A DNA stretch of 12,343 nucleotides from Actinomycetes bacterium (lineage in GTDB: Bacteria; Actinomycetota; Acidimicrobiia; Acidimicrobiales; SZUA-35): NCBI GenBank assembly GCA_024227975.1, contig JAAETV010000209.1:1-12343 (forward strand), written 5' to 3'. The notes under the pieces are model-generated. The model made no database searches, had not been told where the DNA came from, and saw nothing but the letters and a program-made list of their open reading frames with translations. Shown here piece by piece: positions 7,013 to 12,343 of the stretch. Position numbers and translations under genes: made by a program. Each line of letters opens with the position of its first letter. Position 1 is the first letter of the stretch.

Positions 7013-7303
7013 CTAGCCGAGGTGGGGATGACTGGTCGGCATCGGGTCAGCCGATATCGACAGGTCGTCTTCTCCGACCGTCAGCCCCTCCACCTGGGTG
7101 TCAGGGATCGGTCCACGACCGCCAGCGATGATGGTTCCGGAGGTCCCCGACGTCCTGGAGAAGACCAGCTCCCATTCATCCTGCCCGGTGATCAGCGGTG
7201 GGCAGACAGCAGCCAGAGCATCGGCCAGATTCTCGAAGTTGCGGCTCCCGCCTCTTGTCTGGTTCCGAACCTCGTAGTCCACTTGCCGACTATCGGCGGA
7301 CAT
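7013..7303 (-). CDS. Hypothetical protein, 96 residues
   Basis: A small open frame that I do not recognise. Support: codons mostly end in G or C, composition is balanced and acidic rather than the Arg/Pro-rich look of shadow frames, and AGGGG sits two bases before the ATG at 7303. An in-frame TGA shortly upstream, with no other start between, fixes the N-terminus. The product is soluble (no signal peptide or membrane segment) and contains a helix-like part (ENLADALAAVCPPLI, about 24-38), one Cys and a Thr/Ser/Gly-rich middle, then an acidic tail. A TTGACT (7338-7343) could be its -35 box but no good -10 follows. It lies 167 bases upstream of tadZ in the same direction, so an association with the pilus is possible but unproven. 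Confidence 0.5.
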   Translation of the reverse strand: MSADSRQVDYEVRNQTRGGSRNFENLADALAAVCPPLITGQDEWELVFSRTSGTSGTIIAGGRGPIPDTQVEGLTVGEDDLSISADPMPTSHPHLG

Positions 7304-7445
7304 GGCCCCTACATGAGGGTCGAGGGCGCCTCGGTCCAGTCAAGACCACGCTCACCGCGCCATACGTGAGTGTCGATCCGGTGTGGTCGTCGTCAAGCCG
7401 GGCCGCCCAGAGCAATCCGTACCGTTGGCGATTGCTGAGCTGGCT

Positions 7446-7464
7446 GGGTGGTTTTCTGCCACCC
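7446..7464 (-). terminator. Hairpin after the permease gene, possible terminator
   Basis: GGGTGG (7446-7451) and CCACCC (7459-7464) form a perfect six-pair stem with a seven-base loop, 22 bases after the permease stop. No T-run follows on the minus strand, so it would be a U-less terminator. The remainder of the 182-base gap (7304-7485) shows nothing I can identify. Confidence 0.4.
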
Positions 7465-7485
7465 GGTGCAAGAACGTCGTCGGGG

Positions 7486-8448
7486 CTATCGGAGGATTGC
7501 CTCTGCGATGAGGCCACCGACGAGGGCTACGGCAAACACGTAGGCGAAGAAGATGGCGATGATGTGGCGGCTGGCGAGTTTGGTGAGAACGATGAACTCG
7601 GGAACGTTGGCACCAGCACCTGAGATCGTGAGGGCGACGATTGCGCCGATACCGACTCCGGCCTCGGTGAGCGCATCGGCGATCGGGACGAAGAGGCTTG
7701 TGTGAAAATAGAGGGGTGTGCCGAGGCCAGCGGCCGCGGGGATGGACCAGATGCCGTTGTCGCCAGTCAATGTGGCGACAGTCGAAGGCGACACGGTGGA
7801 TTCGATGAGGAGTCCTACGACGATGCCGGTGAGGAGGAGAAGCGCAACGGATCGGAGTAGTCCAATCGCAGCTTGTGCTGCCTCCAGGGTTTCGATTCGG
7901 GAACCTCGCCACGATGATTCATCGATCGTTCCGCAGGCTTGGCCGGGGGGAGGCCCTGCGGTCGCGATCGGGGAGACGGTGGGGGCCGATTGCACTAGCA
8001 CTGCCTGGGGGGATGGGGCGGCGACGGCGCTCGGGACTGGTTTGAGGTGGCGGTCGATGTTGGTGTGCTGGGCGACGAGGGCGAGGGTGATGGCAGCGGT
8101 GAACGCTACGGCGCTGTACAGGAGGGCTGCTTCGAGTCCGACGATCACGACGAGGGCGCCGAACAGGACTGGGTCGAGGACTGGCGCGGCGGAGATGAAG
8201 GCGACGTAGCCGGATGGTGGCACTCCGGCTTGGCGGAAGCCGATCAGCATCGGGATGGCGGAGTAGGTGCAGAACGGGGTGATGAACCCGATGGCGATTC
8301 CCTTCAGAGTGGAGGCCAGGGGCGTTCCGCCCATCCAGGCCCGAAGCCTGGCGGCGCCGAAGCGACGCTGGACGAGATGGATGATGAACGCAACACCGAA
8401 GAACAAAGCAGTGAGTTCTGCGAGTAGCCAAAGGGTGTCTCTGATCAT
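7486..8448 (-). CDS. ArsP/YraQ-type permease (DUF318/UPF0718 family), putative metal(loid) or organoarsenical exporter
   Basis: A 320-residue inner-membrane permease with two halves of about four hydrophobic segments each (about 6-25, 50-70, 83-103, 107-126; then 193-217, 236-258, 264-284, 296-317) joined by a polar Pro/Ala-rich loop (128-190). Each half has its family motif: TPFCTYSAIP (57-66) and ISGAGANVPEF (275-285). The first resembles the Cys-containing motif of ArsP, where many members have Cys-x-Cys; here only C60 is present and the second position is Tyr62. A second cysteine, C172, lies in the loop. The ATG overlaps the ArsR-type regulator stop as ATGA, so efflux of whatever ligand the regulator senses is likely. 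Substrate is not settled: As(III), organoarsenicals or another soft metal are possible. Confidence 0.8.
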   Translation of the reverse strand: MIRDTLWLLAELTALFFGVAFIIHLVQRRFGAARLRAWMGGTPLASTLKGIAIGFITPFCTYSAIPMLIGFRQAGVPPSGYVAFISAAPVLDPVLFGALVVIVGLEAALLYSAVAFTAAITLALVAQHTNIDRHLKPVPSAVAAPSPQAVLVQSAPTVSPIATAGPPPGQACGTIDESSWRGSRIETLEAAQAAIGLLRSVALLLLTGIVVGLLIESTVSPSTVATLTGDNGIWSIPAAAGLGTPLYFHTSLFVPIADALTEAGVGIGAIVALTISGAGANVPEFIVLTKLASRHIIAIFFAYVFAVALVGGLIAEAILR

Positions 8449-8759
8449 GAGGTCGTGGCTGGATCTCGGCTGGCCATGATCGCAGCGGCCGCGTCAGGCA
8501 GAGCGGTCATACAGGTCGTGTTGACGGTCACGAGGGTCCGGATTCCGTCAGGTTGGGTGAATACGAAACGGTCCTCGGCCAGGATCTGAAGATGCTTCGA
8601 CACGGTGGACTGGCTCTTGCCTACCGCGTCGACGATCTGTCCGACGGTGACCGGTTCTGAGACGTTGGCGAGGTAGTTGAGGATCTGGATGCGGGTGCCG
8701 TCAGCAAGGCATCGGAACCAGCTCGCGTACTCCTCAGCGTGTTCGGTAGAGAGTTTCAT
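8445..8759 (-). CDS. ArsR/SmtB-family winged-helix repressor
   Basis: A 104-residue regulator. The winged helix is clear: LADGTRIQILNYL (18-30), PVTVGQIVDAV (36-46), recognition helix KSQSTVSKHLQIL (48-60), and a wing VFTQPDGIRTLVTVN (66-80). Cysteines are C17, at the N-terminal helix, and C83, at the start of the last helix; there is no ELCVCDL-type metal motif of ArsR or CadC, so the ligand site is not classical and may pair C17 with C83 or sense something else. It is the first gene of a two-gene operon with the permease. The ATG at 8759 has no Shine-Dalgarno; the promoter sits so close that the transcript is probably leaderless. A palindrome covering the start codon and -10 box suggests autorepression. 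Confidence 0.88.
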   Translation of the reverse strand: MKLSTEHAEEYASWFRCLADGTRIQILNYLANVSEPVTVGQIVDAVGKSQSTVSKHLQILAEDRFVFTQPDGIRTLVTVNTTCMTALPDAAAAIMASRDPATTS

Positions 8760-8781
8760 CGTTTATCGACGATAGACGATG
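8757..8781. promoter_or_regulatory. Putative ArsR-family operator
   Basis: A 25-base imperfect palindrome: arms CATCGTTTATCG and CGATAGACGATG flank one central base, with a single mismatched pair in 12. It begins on the regulator's own start codon and covers the -10 box, where a repressor would block transcription. This size and position suit ArsR-family operators. Confidence 0.7.
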
Positions 8782-8797
8782 AATGTAGCTCAGGCAA
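8769..8797 (-). promoter_or_regulatory. Promoter of the arsR-permease operon
   Basis: On the minus strand TTGCCT (8792-8797), 17 bases, then TATCGT (8769-8774). The -10 ends nine bases before the ATG, placing the expected transcript start within about three bases of it. The -10 lies inside the palindrome described separately. Confidence 0.55.
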
Positions 8798-8877
8798 GGC
8801 CTACCGTGGTTGCCGGCCAGTCGGAGGTGTCGAGGAGGGTCACGAGACTGAACGAATCGGTGGGCCGCGTCCCCCGC

Positions 8878-9960
8878 TCAGGGCACGTACTGCTCCTCAA
8901 TGGACATAACCCGTCCGTCCTCGATCACGAGCCAGACGCCGGGTTGGTAGGTACGCCCCGGTTGTTCGGCAACCCAGGTCTGATAGGTGACGATCTCGAC
9001 CGACTCTGGGTCGCCAGGCTCTGGTAGCCAGGCGACCTCAGCCGTTGGTTCGACGGGGAGGATTCGGACCTGGTCTCTGTTGTTGCGGATGTAGTAGTCG
9101 TTGGGAGGGGGGCTTTCCTCGCCGTCTTCCAGCGCTGCTGCGGCGGCGGCCGTACCAGTGAACCAGCAAGCAAGGTCGAACGAGATCTCGTCCTGTTCAG
9201 CTTGGTCCACGAGCCCGAACCACCGGCCGTCGGCCAAGGTATTGCCGGTTGTGGGGGTGCAGCCTGCGCCCGATGCCCGCTCGTTGGTCGGCACGTCGAG
9301 TTGGCGACCGGCCCGGTCGACCTCGAAGCAGTCTCGTTGTAGCCAGTTGCCGAAATCGTCGCAGCTACCTTCCAAGAGATAGCGAACCCGATCGACCTCA
9401 TCGAACTGGAAGACAGTGCTGTCCAACTGGGCCAGCAAGCCCTCGCTGCCACAACTGGTCGAAGCGTTGGGGATCAGTGGGCGCAAGTCGATGAAATCGA
9501 CGATCAACAGTCCGTCGGTCAGCGAAGTGCCTTTCACCGCGGCTGCGGTGTCACTGGAGAAGAACGACCCAGCCCCAGCATCGACCTCCTCAGCAGTAGG
9601 CCCCGCCACCAGTTGATCAAGGGCAGCGGCGATGGGCACGGCGGCACCAACGACGGTGCGAGGGTACGCCTCGACCTCACCGCAATCCGACCCATCGCCG
9701 CTGCTGAAATAGACCTCTACGGTCGCCGACGGATCGGTGGTCTCGCTGGTGGGCGCGGCCGTTGTCGCTGTCGTGGTGGTCGTTGAGATCGAGATTGTCG
9801 TGGTCGACGAATCGCTGCTGGAGCTCTGCGCTATGCCATCGTCATCATCACCACAGGCGGCAAGCACGAGCGCGGCTCCAATCACCACCCCGGTGGAGAT
9901 CTGCTTGAGCCGCGGGGAACCACGCCACATTCTCACCATCGACACTATTGGACCATCCAA
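8878..9960 (-). CDS. GerMN-domain lipoprotein
   Basis: A 360-residue exported lipoprotein (counting from ATG 9960). The hydrophobic h-region (about 21-35) ends in the lipobox LAAC (C36). A Ser/Thr-rich linker (45-80) follows, then a GerMN-type domain (about 80-212: VEVYFSSG, LDQLVAGPT, SLTDGLLIVDF, FQFDEVDRVRYLLEG). The C-terminal domain (about 235-360) has ISFDLACWFTG and PPPNDYYIRNN, a pattern I recall from other uncharacterised actinobacterial exported proteins. Six cysteines (93, 170, 200, 211, 234, 265) lie outside the membrane and could form three disulfides. Start is uncertain: ATG at 9930 (residue 11) has GGTGAG just upstream and leaves a more usual 25-residue signal peptide. Function is unknown; GerMN domains occur in germination proteins and in LpqB-type envelope lipoproteins. 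It lies 26 bases after the MFS gene and may be read from that operon. Confidence 0.82.
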   Translation of the reverse strand: MDGPIVSMVRMWRGSPRLKQISTGVVIGAALVLAACGDDDDGIAQSSSSDSSTTTISISTTTTTATTAAPTSETTDPSATVEVYFSSGDGSDCGEVEAYPRTVVGAAVPIAAALDQLVAGPTAEEVDAGAGSFFSSDTAAAVKGTSLTDGLLIVDFIDLRPLIPNASTSCGSEGLLAQLDSTVFQFDEVDRVRYLLEGSCDDFGNWLQRDCFEVDRAGRQLDVPTNERASGAGCTPTTGNTLADGRWFGLVDQAEQDEISFDLACWFTGTAAAAAALEDGEESPPPNDYYIRNNRDQVRILPVEPTAEVAWLPEPGDPESVEIVTYQTWVAEQPGRTYQPGVWLVIEDGRVMSIEEQYVP

Positions 9961-9986
9961 CCGACTGGATCAGACAGAGGCGAAGG

Positions 9987-11207
9987 TCATCCCAGATCCC
10001 GCACCGGGGTCGCCGCTGGGGGTTCGGACACTGTTCTGGGCAGGCCGAGAGCGGCCACCAGACCAATGACGGCGACCGCCGATGAGAGCAAGAAGACGGG
10101 GAGAAACGAGCCGGTGAGGTCAGCCACCAAGCCACCCAATTGGGGCGAGAGCATCTGGGCTACGCCGAAGCAGAGCGTGGCGGCGGCGAAGCTCGGGCCG
10201 TAGTCCTCCACCGACGTATTGGCCACGACGTAGAGGGTGACCATGCTGGGCACACCCGAGAACACGAGCCCCAACCCAGCCGAGGCCGCTAGCGTCGGTG
10301 CCCACCATCCCGGCAGGACGATGAGGACCAGTATTGTCCACGCCCCAAAGGCAACGGCCAGGCTGAGAGCCGGGCCGACTCGACCAGCGAGAGCGATGAA
10401 CAGGGGGCCGCCGACCACGGTGGCCAGCCCGACCAGGGTGAAGGTGAGTGAGGCGTCAGAGCTGGTCCACCCGTTGTCGTCCTCCAGCCGGGTGACCAGG
10501 AAGGCCATCACCAGCAGGTACATGAGGCCAAAGGCGGTGTAGGTGACAGTCAGGGGGAACCAGCCCCGCATCCGACGCAAGGTAGCGAAGCCCCCGAGCT
10601 GACTCTTGCCTCCGGCCGGCGGGGCCTGGTCATGATCAATGGAGAGGACGGTGATGCTGGTGGTCACCACTGCGATCAGGGCCATGACGACATAGGCCGT
10701 CCGCCACGACTCATCTCCCAGACTCGACCGGACAATGGAGGTGAGCTGGCTGACGAAAACCACCCCGAGACCAATGCCGGACCCCAGCAGGGCAATGGCC
10801 AGGCTCCGACGTTCCGGTGCCACCGAGCCCGCAGCGATAGCCGGCGTCGGTATCCAGACGATGGCACCACCGAAGCCAGACAGGAACATGGCCACCGCCA
10901 ACACGTCCGGCCCGGTGGCCACGGCCGAAAGGGTGAGTCCCAGGGTCGACGTGACCAACCCGAACCGCATGATCGACAAGAGTCGGAACCGGCTGGCGGC
11001 GGCGGCCACGGCGACGGTGCCGGCCAGGTAGGCGCCGACATTGATCGTGCCCAATGAGCCAGCGACAGTGTTGGAGATAGAGAGGTCATCGCGTACCGCT
11101 GGCAACAGCACCCCATAGGCAAATCGGCCGAAGGCCTGGGCGACGGCTGCACCGAGCCCAAGCACACCGATGGCGGCGAGACCCCTGATCTTCACCGCAC
11201 CCCTCAC
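9987..11207 (-). CDS. YbfB/YjiJ-type MFS transporter
   Basis: A 406-residue secondary transporter with about twelve hydrophobic segments. The N-terminal half has FGRFAYGVLLPAVRDDL (26-42) and AGSLGTINVGAYLAG (49-63), the hallmark of the YbfB/YjiJ group, then a central polar loop (about 195-215) before the second half. It is the third gene of the MarR-kinase-MFS operon. The longest form starts at GTG 11207, overlapping the kinase stop as GTGA; GTG at 11195 (residue 5) has AGGGG four bases upstream and may be the true start. Substrate is unknown; export of a small molecule or drug under MarR control is the simplest reading of the context. Confidence 0.85.
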   Translation of the reverse strand: MRGAVKIRGLAAIGVLGLGAAVAQAFGRFAYGVLLPAVRDDLSISNTVAGSLGTINVGAYLAGTVAVAAAASRFRLLSIMRFGLVTSTLGLTLSAVATGPDVLAVAMFLSGFGGAIVWIPTPAIAAGSVAPERRSLAIALLGSGIGLGVVFVSQLTSIVRSSLGDESWRTAYVVMALIAVVTTSITVLSIDHDQAPPAGGKSQLGGFATLRRMRGWFPLTVTYTAFGLMYLLVMAFLVTRLEDDNGWTSSDASLTFTLVGLATVVGGPLFIALAGRVGPALSLAVAFGAWTILVLIVLPGWWAPTLAASAGLGLVFSGVPSMVTLYVVANTSVEDYGPSFAAATLCFGVAQMLSPQLGGLVADLTGSFLPVFLLSSAVAVIGLVAALGLPRTVSEPPAATPVRDLG

Positions 11208-11881
11208 AGACCGAATGCGCGGGCGATCGCCTTCACGGTGGTAGCGACTGCTTCATCTGGCCTGCGTTCGAGGAGTGTGAGACCAGCCGCCCCAGCCTCC
11301 TCGGTCACGGTTTGCTCGATGCGCTCATCGAACTCGAGGAATCGCGCCCAGGCTGCACCGGGGTCGGAGAGGTCGTTCATGAAGGTGCGCATGGCCCGCC
11401 GTTCCTCGGAGCTCTCCCACACTTCGCGACCAGAGCGGTGGGGACGAGCCAGGCAGACGATGCGGTCCGGTGGAATTACTTCGGCTAGCAGAGCCGGATG
11501 GTACAGACCCCCGTCGACCAGGACGGGGCCTCCTGGTTTGGTCTCCAGGTCTTCGGCGAGGAGGTCCAAGTATTCGAAGAGTGCCGTCCGTTGGAATTGG
11601 TCGTACCCGGACCACTCCATGCTGAGCAGCCACTCCAAGGAGTTCGGGGCACTCGTCCATTCGTGATTGGCGGGATGGCGCTCCGCGGTGAACCGGTTGT
11701 GCCACTCACCATAGATGTGGGTATCGAGGTTGATGAGCTGCAACCCATATTGGTCGGCCAGAATCTGGGTCGTAGTCGACTTGCCGGCACCAGCGGCCCC
11801 GAGCAACCAACGGATGTCGTGATCGATCAACCGCCCTCTGAGTGTTGCGATGGAGGCCGAATCCACATCAAAGGCGTTCAT
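11204..11881 (-). CDS. P-loop NTPase, nucleotide/small-molecule kinase-like
   Basis: A 225-residue soluble protein with one Walker A, GAAGAGKST (28-36), after a beta strand (IRWLL), then an adenylate/shikimate kinase-like continuation (ILADQYGLQLINLDTHIYG) and a Walker B-like PVLVDGG (119-125). An Arg-rich segment (RPHRSGREVWESSEERRAMRTF, about 146-167) could be the lid. The middle (60-100) is rich in Trp, His and Tyr and may bind a substrate. I do not recognise the specific family; a kinase acting on a nucleotide or small molecule is inferred from fold only. Start ATG 11881 has AGGGA eight bases upstream, 11 bases after the marR stop; it overlaps the MFS start (GTGA). Confidence 0.72.
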   Translation of the reverse strand: MNAFDVDSASIATLRGRLIDHDIRWLLGAAGAGKSTTTQILADQYGLQLINLDTHIYGEWHNRFTAERHPANHEWTSAPNSLEWLLSMEWSGYDQFQRTALFEYLDLLAEDLETKPGGPVLVDGGLYHPALLAEVIPPDRIVCLARPHRSGREVWESSEERRAMRTFMNDLSDPGAAWARFLEFDERIEQTVTEEAGAAGLTLLERRPDEAVATTVKAIARAFGL

Positions 11882-11892
11882 CAGATCATTCC

Positions 11893-12330
11893 CTATGCCT
11901 CGGCAGTGGAAGCGGCGAGCTTCGCAAGCAGATCGGCGAGTTGGGTGTGCTCAGCACTGGTGAGGGCGGAGAACGTGTGCGTGCCGCTCCAGAGGGTCTC
12001 GGGGATGGACTTCTTGAGCCGTCGGCCTTTGGTCGTGAGGACAAGGTTCTTGACTCTGCGGTCGGTCGGGTGCGGCTGGCGTTCGACGAGCCCTAGTGCC
12101 TCCAGGCGGTCGGCTACGACGGTCATATAGGACGGGTCGAAGTCCATGCAATGCGCCAACTCACTCATCGGCATCGGGCCCTCAATGGTCCGCAGCGCCC
12201 AGTAGTCGGTGTTCGTCATGCCGTGCTCTTCGAGGCGCTGATTGACATGGTTGACAACCAGAGGCATGAAGTTGAACAACACGTTGGCCAGCTCGGCTGT
12301 GGCGTTCGCTCGAGCTCGGTCAGCAGCCAT
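11893..12330 (-). CDS. MarR-family transcriptional regulator
   Basis: A 145-residue winged-helix regulator, typical of MarR length. N- and C-terminal helices (1-37, 105-143) would form the dimer interface. The DNA-binding part contains MPMSELAHCMDFDPSYMTVVADRLEALGLVERQ (about 53-85) followed by the wing HPTDRRVKNLVLT with the conserved Asp-Arg pair (D90-R91). The single Cys61 lies in the HTH and could be redox-sensitive, but that is speculation. It leads an operon with the kinase-like and MFS genes and likely controls them and itself. Start ATG 12330 has no Shine-Dalgarno; TAGTAT ends six bases upstream, implying a leaderless mRNA. Confidence 0.9.
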   Translation of the reverse strand: MAADRARANATAELANVLFNFMPLVVNHVNQRLEEHGMTNTDYWALRTIEGPMPMSELAHCMDFDPSYMTVVADRLEALGLVERQPHPTDRRVKNLVLTTKGRRLKKSIPETLWSGTHTFSALTSAEHTQLADLLAKLAASTAEA

Positions 12331-12336
12331 GGTGCA

Positions 12337-12342
12337 ATACTA
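12337..12342 (-). promoter_or_regulatory. -10 element of the marR operon, leaderless start
   Basis: Minus strand TAGTAT, six bases (TGCACC), then the marR ATG. It matches the TANNNT actinobacterial -10 consensus and predicts transcription starting at or next to the A of ATG. The -35 region lies outside the window. Confidence 0.55.
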
Positions 12343-12343
12343 C

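Noticed and set aside
7290..7517. Minus-strand frame of 75 codons between permease and the 96-residue gene
   Set aside because: It overlaps both neighbours and is rich in Arg and Ser with no motif. The region holds a hairpin better explained as a terminator.
8760..8877. Search for a terminator or small RNA between the lipoprotein and arsR genes
   Set aside because: Apart from the promoter and operator next to arsR, only weak GGCC self-matches are seen and no convincing stem with a U-tract.

Overview
This is a high-GC window, and codons in the likely genes mostly end in G or C. Translationally coupled start/stop overlaps (ATGA or GTGA) are common, and several genes look leaderless. This fits an actinobacterium. 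A thread of evidence points towards an Acidimicrobiia-like or other deep-branching actinomycete: the Thr/Ser-rich lipoprotein linker, and a Tad pilus operon ending tail-to-tail against an Hrq1/SftH-type helicase, which I recall as the arrangement around Rv3649-Rv3660c in mycobacteria. The lineage is an inference from gene style only.

Left part (1-3006). A divergent pair lies here. On the minus strand is a 3'-truncated gene for the FAD-binding domain of a photolyase/cryptochrome-like protein without room for the usual N-terminal antenna domain. On the plus strand is a 785-residue superfamily 2 helicase with a C-terminal four/five-cysteine cluster (Hrq1/MrfA/SftH clade). Both suggest DNA repair.

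Middle left (3043-6845, minus strand). A compact tad operon reads tadZ-tadA-tadB-tadC-flp-tadE. All junctions are 4-base overlaps except tadC-flp. There a 63-base gap carries a C(UUCG)G hairpin, a strong Shine-Dalgarno and a second hairpin that includes the pilin start codon. Secretin, TadV-type prepilin peptidase and TadG-like genes are absent from the window. A small hypothetical gene (7013-7303) lies upstream in the same direction.

Middle (7486-8797, minus strand). An ArsR-family repressor and an ArsP/YraQ-type permease form a two-gene metal/metalloid-type efflux operon. Its promoter is readable, the transcript is probably leaderless, and a 25-base imperfect palindrome covers the start codon and the -10 element.

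Right part (8878-12343, minus strand). A GerMN-domain lipoprotein follows a three-gene operon for a MarR regulator, an unassigned P-loop kinase-like protein and a YbfB/YjiJ-type MFS transporter. The MarR gene has a -10 element exactly six bases before its ATG.

I saw no tRNA, rRNA, CRISPR array, insertion sequence or phage gene. No stretch over 300 bases lacks a gene. The best candidates for something undescribed are the structured pilin leader, the MarR-kinase-MFS cassette and the antenna-less photolyase-like protein.
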